A stretch of 64,000 nucleotides of DNA from Bacilli bacterium (GTDB lineage: Bacteria > Bacillota_I > Bacilli_A > ML615J-28 > CAG-698): NCBI GenBank assembly GCA_017962745.1, contig JAGCUR010000017.1, forward strand, positions 1 through 64,000, written 5' to 3'. The position numbers and the translations under genes are program-made. How positions within the stretch are numbered: the stretch's first letter is position 1; every line of letters begins with the position of its first letter. The notes under the pieces were generated by a model that did no database searches, was not told where the DNA came from, and saw only the letters and a list, made by a program, of their open reading frames with translations. This document shows, piece after piece, positions 56,501 to 63,589 of this stretch.

Positions 56501-57614
56501 TTGCGAAGTTTCCATCAAATGCAAATGTGCCACCGGCATTAATTAACATACCATAGATTGCACCAGATCTATTTGTAGATGAAACATTTAAATCTGGATC
56601 AATACTAAATGTATTTAGTAAAGATACTGATCTAGATGCATTAGTGTTTTTATAATAACCAAATACACCACCAGCACCATTATTAGAAGTAATTGTTCCA
56701 TTTATTTCATAATCAGTAACGCCATCTGCAAATTCAATCTCTACATTTTCTGCATGACCAACTAAGCCACCGGCATAGCTAGTAGCAGTGATTGTAGATA
56801 CTTTAGTATTATTATTTGATAATAATTTTAGTGTAGAATTGGCTTTCATTTGACCAACTAAGCCACCAGCGTGGCCTGATGTTGTTGAAACAGTAATTGG
56901 GTTACCGCTTGAAGTTGTTTTAACTTCTAGTGTTGCTCCTTCTCCTACTGTTCCGCAGATTAATCCTACATTTCCACTTGATACTACATTTAATGTAGAT
57001 GAGTTATTGAATTCAATCTCTACGCTTGCTCCATCGGCAATATCGCCGATTACGCTATCGTAGTTATATGCTTCAAGTCCACTACCAGCACCATCGATTG
57101 GCATCAATGTTACTTTCCATTTAGCTTTACTTGATCCAGCTAAAACGTGATTAGCAAATAGTGATCCGCTTGTAAGTAATAGTGGGTCAGGATCTACGTT
57201 TGCTCTTTCACGGATAATCTTTACTTCGCCACTTCCAAGTAACTTTAAGTCAGTTGTTACATAATCAAACAACGGACAGTTATATAAGTGGAATGTATCG
57301 ATTCCTGATGCAGGCGTTACGATAATACCTTCGAATGGTCTATCAGCTGAACCTAAACTGATAAAACCATCAGTAGTAACTACACGACCACTATTAATAG
57401 TAATTTCTAGTCGGTCACTTGGGTTTCTTGCGCCTGATTTATATGCAGCTGCATAAGTATTAAAAGCTTCGGCTGAATTGATTACATATGTTTGGGCTGC
57501 TTCAGCCTTAACAAATGGTAAATCAATAAATCTTGATAAGCCAATTAATGCAACGCAAATAAATGCGATAAAAATATTTAGTTTTATTAATTTTTTAGCA
57601 ATCTTGCTTCTCAT
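47586..57614 (-). CDS. 3,342-residue surface protein with GLUG-type repeats
   Basis: A 10-kb gene for a secreted giant. A signal peptide (residues about 1-40, ending near VKAEAAQ) precedes a long repeat region from about 200 to 2,430. Many short blocks there read AGGLVG, GGLIG, GGIIG or GGFIG between Thr/Asn/Ser-rich strands, as in GLUG-motif beta-solenoid proteins. The last 900 residues look like beta-sandwich domains without GLUG blocks. No LPXTG motif, S-layer repeat or C-terminal membrane helix is seen, so attachment is unexplained. It shares an operon with three small secreted proteins. A fibre, adhesin or sheath role is possible; nothing proves it. TAGGTGG precedes its ATG. Confidence 0.8.
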   Translation of the reverse strand: MRSKIAKKLIKLNIFIAFICVALIGLSRFIDLPFVKAEAAQTYVINSAEAFNTYAAAYKSGARNPSDRLEITINSGRVVTTDGFISLGSADRPFEGIIVTPASGIDTFHLYNCPLFDYVTTDLKLLGSGEVKIIRERANVDPDPLLLTSGSLFANHVLAGSSKAKWKVTLMPIDGAGSGLEAYNYDSVIGDIADGASVEIEFNNSSTLNVVSSGNVGLICGTVGEGATLEVKTTSSGNPITVSTTSGHAGGLVGQMKANSTLKLLSNNNTKVSTITATSYAGGLVGHAENVEIEFADGVTDYEINGTITSNNGAGGVFGYYKNTNASRSVSLLNTFSIDPDLNVSSTNRSGAIYGMLINAGGTFAFDGNFANEAIEFNATNGKYRGGVCGEYQSTSLSYAFNITNTESKIKSSGGEATGGLIGYVSTASYVNISNCTTNLPEGVINGGLIGSMGNKGPFIDVSGTITVKGSGKVEAALIGNGPTGVLRLKGLTDLSNTSYVDWNSGQIMKYRDASLVYAIGDGEGTNNGWAFKRNTTDDKTLDDIYAWGQVLRLDGSTLSEEDLFTVDDANHTVTVKAEVASMRTIVDFAKTALNISLNTRTDVTNGALRFASSNSSSNILNASLSLSNDINLANTGLTGLTRDNDSDAGMTFSGTFDGNNRTITMATGEVYGLTSSGTAIGTTTRDGYIINHLQNGLFAKAHNATIKNLTVNGYFNIRQATTNLKAGVVASASGTVTITNLTSSFTVNLATSSNVISKIGGAIGAAVDSNLNLTINGSSNLYPTIIDISDNATNESYVGGAIGYLNSGSNQTINFSSITAGLHYYGTGTDDYPANTNRPAVFGGLIANTSNTQYVKGSRTVNIENVTVNLDVKGYSKNNAFGGVLGKEWISLDTNINGLTVNATVAAQGSSNNFGFLTQVATGHMVINNISLGTVSYTLPVSTSNTFGFVANKTHKTADTYGSALYLDVDDTSTNYNISGLTFTTDPKFSVYDEIVADSRYNSQDITNNGNSIISITTTANAYLNKTTYGKNDAEALNANTRYYYNLAYARSNTSTGKYKFLVWSVNRYAYTDLAGWFSVSDTTFSGDLDMSGLSYYPIDVSGVNLVFNNATIKLDNKATEANVSLPYTGSNAKRSTRANDNQHYLMHTGLFRNYLGTIQITSSTLSGNVPKISDSFCGFIITNTIGNSDTSTARITLNDLTLSGLHIVNSDGTDLTTNAYAPLIVNKVGKNTKLTLTNASQDSYTGFASIYAASSLIGNVGSADARAIYLTFSGIKFDGRSAVNSLGNMDTVYGTTKSIFSRATLLNSFAYYGESSGAYSFEITDDWSNSTTAIHNVTYGKEITVSPEYQNSQKKYAASEYYVHPTTYEATTEYSFASGFLPYVYTAANNNYHELRINSSFSTAIQGAGKYGDPYLIESGDQLAIISNIMAGVDVGSSVKIELPSTLTNSNNSIAYNYVPASVNYTKSEFSFGLDNFSDGSTTIANAKVRQYLSGAYYKITTDIELANYTELVSNAYDSFGRDADYPFKGVIFGNGATITNKSQKPLIDNSTGCVIKGINVDVNSVTITLAAPLGSDLYAYSGGIETYGALIAKVMGGDTIIDTVNVTFTNTTFNLTAASTSRYVTLIPVGGYVGTLLNGGVIFRGMTSSNVGITSTVDSRVANEGYLYFNPIIGRVIAGYAFHETTTYHGTEDTATLKNGLKNYTIADLVVPSSNSDKLSVSSDGKTINVPNGQSMFILSAIVNSGAGSASGASKAYAGLSDFWQAYRADTTARGTAKYTSIGSTDAADYTLAKGDSLYGSGLTKTPYIISAYTVADSGTYPARMLAYNDGVTVNITGDCDVPAGFRGIGNIYYDNGNLRLRVSTLNGASNGTKYAYQVTLHMRYLEYAHAYVSKYRAYDSSGDTSTAGFGLFNYIQLNSTNTRATFNNLILAGSVFYDVYSIDGTRSNYYFNKYDGDNYQDGNSKIKGTIDGNSVNYATTLSVGGLIGCTINIITINNVTFNKLEVEGAKTAGGLIGLLEQKGADNSDLASNYINYDSSATTYGYVNVVGGLQAGGLIGRIWGQKIEIAGKASGTDLYIKNIEMKCGVPNEKPLAYGANAITGAGGIIGSSWSARKGGGDKIQGSSGRRIYISNINVLGLGGDTPSVIKVRNDSVANPSYNNYAGGFIGSAHGALINITNSSISKINITANSAGGIIGKLTQKYNVLFDGVTINGENGDSDNYYIKGTRHAGGIIGYAIGRDYFYMDLENVNIHNYDIISTYTGTTNIECNAGGMFGLVSGSNKSDTETTNWPYELNNIYIKECNIITNYGSNSNNYSGTGGIAGALTGGNHPTTANTNVNNTATECNPSDTNNNRVKISGYNILLEDNVIKHLEGGVTDKSTAANNQSIGEVVGNNRAGSSIRIVGISIKYTGDNEYCGKICGKAGTNNNEFGTSTFQVTVNNTKQNFGDGQIIFTDYNMHLDNNAFSNIGNTSANVVAEEPYVTVNPKVTIGGYDFIGDAFATPVGGKITIDSLPISDILSDSPTNNNADIYSYVGNKYYTGSSGATNYDNAQIALGKLSMFGDEIVQVEGARYLDIDFPVLLLEDSNTNMYINSYIRMITNSTYDYAYDMPGHFSVSIYKMTYDPSTNKFVSSTVGASLQRDETGFYTIFNVFDSGKMQFSLIDISYYNPTRPANVAFHVYIPVFVKKVLSYSFDIAVQGGTTYLEDEYTDKYGQALIENIGSPVTAYFKYTYSRTAAEWTSAINSGENVMRFYQKSLYLYKANTSDTLSSLNANTMLSLSGPDNDGKVYYARLGDALLADGVTLDLSKFKTMVYSNGSFSITGEAFQPKYLCDMMQITVSSTGDDRMFVETDEAHATVKVGNTYYKLATSEDTGTKYSITVTGDYIEESYYLTFFTETSADYSLFHYYLITSPASFSETEYPSKILDTGGHTMVHLVMGKIFDHTDFDVSSDTPNQTTIMTLENNVLEINMSASFGLRTVEEGMDADIRSYLQSLIASTPIYQSFLVQLNRYDGANIVKVIAGSPAGAGSYTIDYVVTENGVDNAQTITTAYGTDDIRINNNYAEFVSSSLSSYFATGNSFDVSATVTLTYSTSAAISAQFPGQSDNFPDNGTTVTGFSNLSFIRSATAASKNTVSSNETPARLYYSEDVPEYASLYLNPVEDRQGNITSMGINALNPSGIVASSFDLLAVLDTTSVRLQVEGYTSATVSFTLKQKVHDSETGVASYGEPLDLSTYITSIKIGSTTLTAAQMQAGTIELPLSVLEDDGAYITFPIITMTVKTGSAFEASNLLYSNYQVTVSVSLFNEDDPIISSYASNFVIYTNAKVVPDFIVR

Positions 57615-57647
57615 AAAACCACCTATTTATTTATATAAGTTTATTTT

Positions 57648-58622
57648 TTAATCAAAATCAAATGTTACAATTTCACTTTCCATATCCTGCCAAGTAACGC
57701 TACTTCCAATATCTATCTTATAGAACTGTATTTCATATCTATTAGTAGTACTTGAGTTTACCGGAAATGTTATTGAAGAATTTGAGGAATCATACTGTGC
57801 TCCAGTTATAGCTAACAACTGGCTTAATGAAACATAATTCATTTCTAGTTTTGTAGAATCCCAGGTAATTGTTACTGTACCAGATCCAAATCCGGTAACT
57901 AAATAATTATAACCATCATATTCATAAGGTTGAATACTAGTTTGTTCATCACTAAATGATCCTGACCAACTATTGTTTTCACCTTCTACCCTTACATCAG
58001 CTTTAAAGATACCAGTTAGTGTTGGTAAGCTTTCATCAGTTGGTGTAACAGTTACTTCTAAATATAAATTAGGTTTAACTGATGCAAAGTTTTTAGTGAA
58101 TATTAATTCATAAACATCAGCTGCAGCTTTTTTACCAGCTATTGTTTTAGTGAATGAATTAGATACTGTAGTATTGTTAAATGTCTTAGTCTCTTCTCCA
58201 TTCTTTAGGGTAATTACATAACTATTATCTGGTACATCAGATGTAGATGCAGCTACATAATCACCATTAACATACTTCACAAACCTAGCGCTTAGAGTAT
58301 ATGTAACACTATTTGGGTTAGGTTCTGTTTGTTTACCTTGCGCGTAGTTACATACTGTAAGTACTGCTGCTGGGTTTACACCATTTGCGGATGCATCAGT
58401 TGTATAAACTATTTTAATGTTATCTTTACTATTTCCTTTTAGTAAGTAGTTAGATGAGAATCTAATACCTACTTCATATGGGGCAATGGTACGCTGCGCA
58501 TGTAGCGAATGCGTATATGCCGCATAAACGCCTATTCCGATTAAAGTTAATAAAACGAATGCTAAAACAAAACTTAGCACTATTCTATATAACTTTTTAC
58601 CTTGCTTTAACATTCCTTTCAT
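57648..58622 (-). CDS. Secreted protein of the giant-protein operon (324 aa)
   Basis: A 324-residue protein with one N-terminal hydrophobic segment (about 14-34, ending VYAAYTHSLHAQ) and an all-beta, Thr/Asn-rich remainder. The pattern of a hydrophobic stretch ending in Y-A-A-Y recalls SipW-processed TasA/camelysin-type signal regions, but no homology to TasA can be claimed. AAAGGA precedes the ATG. It lies 33 bases before the giant gene. Its C-terminal half (about 240-324) resembles a beta-sandwich with VTITWDSTKLEMNY strands. Confidence 0.65.
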   Translation of the reverse strand: MKGMLKQGKKLYRIVLSFVLAFVLLTLIGIGVYAAYTHSLHAQRTIAPYEVGIRFSSNYLLKGNSKDNIKIVYTTDASANGVNPAAVLTVCNYAQGKQTEPNPNSVTYTLSARFVKYVNGDYVAASTSDVPDNSYVITLKNGEETKTFNNTTVSNSFTKTIAGKKAAADVYELIFTKNFASVKPNLYLEVTVTPTDESLPTLTGIFKADVRVEGENNSWSGSFSDEQTSIQPYEYDGYNYLVTGFGSGTVTITWDSTKLEMNYVSLSQLLAITGAQYDSSNSSITFPVNSSTTNRYEIQFYKIDIGSSVTWQDMESEIVTFDFD

Positions 58623-58633
58623 AATTTTCCTTT

Positions 58634-59365
58634 CTATTCACTTATTTGGCTAGAGAATACTCTCGCCGCAATACAAATAATATCTGTTTCTCTATCGTTT
58701 ACTTGTTTATTACCAATATATAATCTTAAAATGAAGTAATGATTAAATGTGGCACCTGATCCGGTTTCAATTGTGGCATTAGTTTGCCAGTAAAGTGGTA
58801 CCGCATTTTTATCTACATGTGTATATGTATCATAAGTATCTTTGTAATAATTATTACTAGAACCCATAATACCGATAATACTACTACCATCTTGGTTTTT
58901 ATAACTACCGTTAATCTTACCATTTTGTTTGATGTAATATTTAATGTTTTGTGGATTTCCACTGCTTGGGTGAGTAGTATAAATTACTTCTCCTGCTGGA
59001 TCAGTGCTTTTTTCTGATGCATTGGTTGTTGCTCTAAACAAATCAAATGTAAATTCGTTATTAGTAGTAAATGCTAGTTGAATTTTATAATGTCTTACAA
59101 ATTCTCCTGATACACTAAATACATAATCTACATATCTTTGTGAACTTGTTGCATCGATTCCTTCAAATGATAAGTATCTAATGTCTTCTTGATTACCAGC
59201 ACCAATATATAGTGATGTAGCTGTATTTACCGGAGCATAAATAGTTAATGAATGCCCTGCTAGCCATGCATATACTGGTACTACTATTAAAGTAGCAAAA
59301 GTAAAAAACATCGCAATGCTTAAACCGATAATCTTAAGTTTAAGGAATAGCATCTTATTTTTCAT
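58634..59365 (-). CDS. Secreted protein of the giant-protein operon (243 aa)
   Basis: A 243-residue protein with a hydrophobic N-terminal segment (about 8-34, ending PVYAWLAGHSL). The mature part is rich in Tyr, Asn and Thr with predicted strands, and has one late Cys. The AWLAG motif after the hydrophobic stretch is shared with the 304-residue neighbour (GWLAG). GAAAGGAG precedes the ATG. Family not recognised; a surface-fibre subunit is conceivable. Confidence 0.65.
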   Translation of the reverse strand: MKNKMLFLKLKIIGLSIAMFFTFATLIVVPVYAWLAGHSLTIYAPVNTATSLYIGAGNQEDIRYLSFEGIDATSSQRYVDYVFSVSGEFVRHYKIQLAFTTNNEFTFDLFRATTNASEKSTDPAGEVIYTTHPSSGNPQNIKYYIKQNGKINGSYKNQDGSSIIGIMGSSNNYYKDTYDTYTHVDKNAVPLYWQTNATIETGSGATFNHYFILRLYIGNKQVNDRETDIICIAARVFSSQISE

Positions 59366-59393
59366 AATATGCTCCTTTCTTTATAATTTATTA

Positions 59394-60308
59394 TTATTTT
59401 AAAGTAATTACTAAAAAGTGAATATTATCACCAATTAACTGATCGCCATCATTATAGCCATCACTTAATAAATCTTCTTCCTCTTCATTTGCATTAGTAG
59501 CAAAGAAATATTCTGGATGAGAAGATATATATGTACCAACTGCTGCTGGATATTTATTGTTTGGATCATCTGATTGTAAATCATGGATGATATCACTATA
59601 AAGTAGTGGCCATTCCCAGTAAATTGTTAGTTTATAATAGTCCTCTCCATCTACTGTTACCATTGATTTACCAGCAGTATTATAAGTAATGTGATTTCCT
59701 AAGAAGTTACTAAATTTAGTAAGTTGTCCACCTGACATAGTTCTAGATCCAAAGAATAAGATATGACCTTTAAGCATATCTAATGCTTGGTTGTAAGCAT
59801 CATCATTTTCCGGAATTACTAAAGATAACTCGTTAGTTGTTTCATTATATGTTTTTTTATATCCGCTTAGTTCAATATCAAATGATATATTTATATCCCC
59901 TTCCACAAGTGGTTTGATATAAAGGGTAAATGTACCATAAGATCCGGGAACTAGGAAATATACATTTTCATACATTACTTCGTTATCTAGTTCTAATGCT
60001 AATGCGGAATTAGTATATAGAACTGCTGGATCGGTTTCATTAAAAGCTTTACCTGATGCTTTTAATTCATTCTTAAAATCATCAATACCTTCATATACAT
60101 TATTATCATCATATTTAGTTGTCTTAGCGATGTATATTTCATATTCATCAGTTTCCGAGATAATATGCATTCCATCGCCTTCAGCTCCTTGAAGACCTGC
60201 TAGCCAACCAAATGTGATCGATAAGTATAAAAAGCTACAGCCTAGAAACATAATACCAGTAATAGCTAACATACATATTGATTTAAACAATTGTTTGTTT
60301 AGTTTCAT
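59394..60308 (-). CDS. Secreted protein of the giant-protein operon (304 aa)
   Basis: First gene of the four-gene operon. The N-terminal hydrophobic segment (about 9-36) ends in ITFGWLAGLQG, the same WLAG junction as its neighbour. The mature part is acidic and contains VPGSYGTFTLYIKPLVEGD, a strand pattern common in camelysin/TasA-like proteins, where a G-x-Y/F-x-x-x-I core is followed by an Asn/Asp-rich loop. It has no cysteines after the signal region. GGAG precedes the ATG. Function unknown. Confidence 0.65.
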   Translation of the reverse strand: MKLNKQLFKSICMLAITGIMFLGCSFLYLSITFGWLAGLQGAEGDGMHIISETDEYEIYIAKTTKYDDNNVYEGIDDFKNELKASGKAFNETDPAVLYTNSALALELDNEVMYENVYFLVPGSYGTFTLYIKPLVEGDINISFDIELSGYKKTYNETTNELSLVIPENDDAYNQALDMLKGHILFFGSRTMSGGQLTKFSNFLGNHITYNTAGKSMVTVDGEDYYKLTIYWEWPLLYSDIIHDLQSDDPNNKYPAAVGTYISSHPEYFFATNANEEEEDLLSDGYNDGDQLIGDNIHFLVITLK

Positions 60309-60371
60309 AATAATACTCCAGTTTTGGATATAAGCGAAATATACCCAAAAATACCATACTTATACAATCTT

Positions 60372-60377
60372 ATTATA
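60372..60377 (-). promoter_or_regulatory. Candidate minus 10 box of the giant-protein operon
   Basis: TATAAT on the minus strand, 64 bases before the first gene. No good minus 35 hexamer lies at 16-18 bases (TAGTTT at 17), so the promoter may need an activator or another sigma factor. Confidence 0.35.
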
Positions 60378-60440
60378 ATCCAATTTGCATTAACAAACTA
60401 TTAATCAACTAATATTATTTTCAATATAATAGACAAAATG

Positions 60441-60477
60441 AAAAAAACTATTAATAACCGCTAGGTTATTAATAGTT
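60441..60477 (-). terminator. Terminator after the Fic gene
   Basis: A perfect 14-base stem AACTATTAATAACC/GGTTATTAATAGTT with a four-base loop, followed by seven T on the minus strand. Confidence 0.92.
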
Positions 60478-60509
60478 ATAAAAAGCATTTTTGATCTTAA
60501 GTTATAAGA

Positions 60510-61727
60510 TTAATTAGCTTGTTTTGAATATAATTCATCTATTTTTTCAAGATTAGCTTGATAATATACATATCTTCCACTTTTTATCTCGTTATATAAT
60601 TCATATTTCTTTAAGCCGTTTAGTATAGTTGTTATAGTTGTAGAAGATAATTTGGATGCATTTACTAGATTAGCTCTACTAATTCCAAAATCTCCAAATA
60701 ATCTACATAAAAGCAAAACAGTTAGAATCAATTTTTCATTTTTAGTCACTGCTTTCATATCAATTATTTTATTTTGATATTGATCGAGTAACTGTTTTTT
60801 CTCGTATGCATAAAGTTCTGTCTTTGTATATGAATCATACAATATATTTAAAAATTCGCTTACAAAATAAGTTAGGTCAGCTCTATTTCTAACATCATTA
60901 GTTATTTTAAATGCATCTAGATATTTTGCTAAGTTTTCTTTTACAGCCATACTTAATCTAAACCCAATTACTTTTGTCATATTATCGTACAAAACATAGC
61001 TAGATATAAAACGATCAATTCTTCCGTTACCATCATAAAATGGATGAATATAGGCAAAAAGATAATGGAAAATTGCAACTCTAATCAAAACATCAATGCT
61101 TTCATCATTTAAAATCATTAATGCTTTATTTACATATTCAATAATCTTTTCTTCTGGAACAATACCATTATGTATTGCTTCACCATTTCTATAAACATGT
61201 ACAATATCTTTTCTAAATAATTTGCCATCAGGCAAATTATTTTGATCTTCTAACTTTATTTCATTATAAAGCATATCATCATAAAGACTTCTAATATCTT
61301 CCGGCTTATTGAAGTGCATTTTATGCTCTAGTAAAAATAAGTACTTATTAACAATTCCTTCAAATCTATTCTTCGTTTTAATCTTCTTTTCGATTTCATT
61401 AATTAAGTCATTAATATCTTTTCTAGTAGAAACAACGCCTTCTATTTCATTGGTCTATTGTATTTCATCAATTAATGACTTTCTAATGTATTGTTGATAT
61501 GCAAGATTAGGTAAACTTTTAAATAGCTCACTTACTCTTTTGTCTAACTCTCTTATATTTGCTATTTTTTTCATCAAGTTTGCATCATACAAAAAGAAAG
61601 CTTGATGATTATTAATAAAAATATCAAACTTTAAAGTAGAAAGAGAATTAAATCTGTTACTATACTCTTTTTCAAAATCATCATTATTTCCCATCACAAA
61701 TACTTTATAAAGCGATAAATAATCCAT
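60510..61727 (-). pseudogene. Fic-domain AMP transferase broken by an in-frame TAG
   Basis: The frame starts at 61727 (AGAGGT site, own promoter) and reads 90 codons to a TAG at 61455-61457, then continues unbroken in the same frame to 60510, 405 codons in all. The Fic motif HPFYDGNGRIDR (about residue 229) is intact. The stop falls directly before TNEIEGV, which matches the inhibitory helix motif (S/T)-x3-E-(G/N). A late winged-helix-like region (about 330-400) ends the protein. A single changed base (for example TAT or TAC to TAG) would explain it. If translation restarts at the ATG at 61319, a Fic core without its inhibitory helix would be made. Confidence 0.75.
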
Positions 61728-61747
61728 ATGTATACCTCTTTTTAAAG

Positions 61748-61776
61748 ATTATAACATACATTATGCTATATTTCAA
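61748..61776 (-). promoter_or_regulatory. Promoter of the Fic gene
   Basis: TTGAAA (61771-61776) and TATAAT (61748-61753) on the minus strand, 17 bases apart. The promoter is intact although the gene is broken, which suggests a recent lesion. Confidence 0.7.
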
Positions 61777-61892
61777 GAAATATATAACAAATTTAACCGT
61801 TTTTGTTATGCATTAGTAATTATTAATTGTCTTAAAACAAATACTGTGAATAATTGATATGTATATTTACGAGTAAAATACTAAATTACTGC

Positions 61893-63569
61893 TTAAAACC
61901 TTAATACATATACTTGATAAGGTTTTAATAAAATACTATTCTTACTAAGATTTAAGCCATCATAATTACTAATTAATACTTCAAAATCTTTATCAATAAA
62001 TTCTTTAGGTAATTTATATTTAATATCTTTACCTTTAAAGTTAGCTATTACTAGTAATCCTTTATCTTCTAATATCCTTGAATAACAATATACTTTGTTA
62101 TTCTTTTTATTATATTCAGTATAACTTCCATCCCTTACAATTCTATTACCTTTTCTTAAAGCTATTAGCTTTTTATAATAATTTAGAATTGAATCTGGAT
62201 CTTCTAGTTCTTCTAAAACATTAATACCTTGTTTATAATTATCATTTACTATAAACCAAGGTTTACCTTTAGTAAAACCCGCATTATCAGTATTATCCCA
62301 TTGCATCATCGTTCTAGCATTATCTCTAGATTTTAAATGAATGGCTTTCATCAAGTATTTTTTAGTAAATAATAATTTCCTACCAAGCTTATAGAAATTA
62401 GCAGTTTCAATATCTTCATATTCATCTAAATTTAAGCTAATATTGCGCATACCAATTTCTTGACCTTGATAGATAAATGGTGTTCCATATTGAAAATACA
62501 TCATCGTTGCTAGCATTGTGGAAGATGCAAAAGGATAAGCTTTTGCATCAGTTCCAAACCTACCAATTGATCTTGGCTGGTCATGGTTTTCTAAATACAA
62601 ACTACCCCATCCATTACCTATTAAGTTATTTTGCCATTTAGTTAAAGTCTTTTTAAATCTAACTAAATTAAATCTTCTTAAGAACCATTTAATATGAAAC
62701 CATCCATCTACATCAGTATGTTCAAAACTAAATAACATATCTAGTTCTTCATTTTCTTCCTTTACATACTCAATAGCTTCTTTTGGTGTAATCATGACTG
62801 ATTCACCTACTGTCATACAGTCGTAGTTAGATAAAACATCTTTATTTAATTCATGAATGTATTCATGAACATGAGGGCCGTTAATGTAGTATTCGCCACC
62901 TCTTAAAATTGGTAGTATCCTTTTAGAATTAGGTAAGCCTGCTTCTTTAGATATGATGGTTATAACATCACATCTAAAACCATCTACTCCTAAATCTAGC
63001 CAGTAACGTAGAATATCTTTCATTTCTTTTCGAACTAGCGGATTATCCCAATTTAGGTCTGGTTGTTTTTTAGAAAATAGTTTTAGATAATATTCACCAG
63101 TATCTAATCTGTTCCAAGCACCTTCTGCGAAGAAGCTTGTCCAGTTGTTAGGTGGCTTCTTGCCATTCTTTTTTCCTTCTTTAAAGAAATAATAATCATG
63201 GTATTTAGAATCTTTATCTTTAGATCCTTTAATAAACCATTCATGTTCATCACTTGTATGGTTCCCTACAAAATCCATGATTAGTTTTATTCCTGCTTCA
63301 TGCATTTTCTCTAACATTTCTTTAAAATCATCTAATGTACCAAACTCTGGATTGATATCTCTGTAATCAGAGATATCATAGCCATTATCATCATTAGGGC
63401 TTTTATAGACTGGACTTAACCATACTGCATTAATTCCTAAATCTTTTAAGTAATCTATTTTAGATATTATTCCTCTAATATCACCAATACCATCGGCATT
63501 ACCATCACAAAAGCTTCTTGGATATATTTGATAAATTATAGCATCTTTATACCATCTACTTCTCTGCAT
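61893..63569 (-). CDS. GH13 alpha-glucosidase/oligo-1,6-glucosidase
   Basis: A cytoplasmic GH13 enzyme of 558 residues. The conserved regions are DFVGNHTS (usually DxVVNH), DGFRCDVI (nucleophile Asp), GESVM (acid/base Glu) and ENHDQPR (stabilising Asp). The WWKDAIIYQIYPRSF-like start reads RWYKDAIIYQIYPRSF. Such enzymes split isomaltose, sucrose or short alpha-glucans from the non-reducing end. The start at 63569 is six bases from AGGGA; the Met at 63575 touches that site. It stands alone, with no transporter beside it. Confidence 0.9.
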   Translation of the reverse strand: MQRSRWYKDAIIYQIYPRSFCDGNADGIGDIRGIISKIDYLKDLGINAVWLSPVYKSPNDDNGYDISDYRDINPEFGTLDDFKEMLEKMHEAGIKLIMDFVGNHTSDEHEWFIKGSKDKDSKYHDYYFFKEGKKNGKKPPNNWTSFFAEGAWNRLDTGEYYLKLFSKKQPDLNWDNPLVRKEMKDILRYWLDLGVDGFRCDVITIISKEAGLPNSKRILPILRGGEYYINGPHVHEYIHELNKDVLSNYDCMTVGESVMITPKEAIEYVKEENEELDMLFSFEHTDVDGWFHIKWFLRRFNLVRFKKTLTKWQNNLIGNGWGSLYLENHDQPRSIGRFGTDAKAYPFASSTMLATMMYFQYGTPFIYQGQEIGMRNISLNLDEYEDIETANFYKLGRKLLFTKKYLMKAIHLKSRDNARTMMQWDNTDNAGFTKGKPWFIVNDNYKQGINVLEELEDPDSILNYYKKLIALRKGNRIVRDGSYTEYNKKNNKVYCYSRILEDKGLLVIANFKGKDIKYKLPKEFIDKDFEVLISNYDGLNLSKNSILLKPYQVYVLRF

Positions 63570-63589
63570 ATTCATTCCCTACACGTTCC

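Noticed and set aside
47586-57614. CRISPR array or tandem DNA repeats in the 10-kb region
   Set aside because: The recurring blocks are short protein motifs (GG-hydrophobic-G) with varied codons and spacing; no exact DNA repeats with regular spacers are seen.
61780-61880. ATAACAAA/TTTGTTAT hairpin as terminator of the GH13 gene
   Set aside because: The stem is A/T only and lacks a T run, and it is about 80 bases after the stop; too weak to call.
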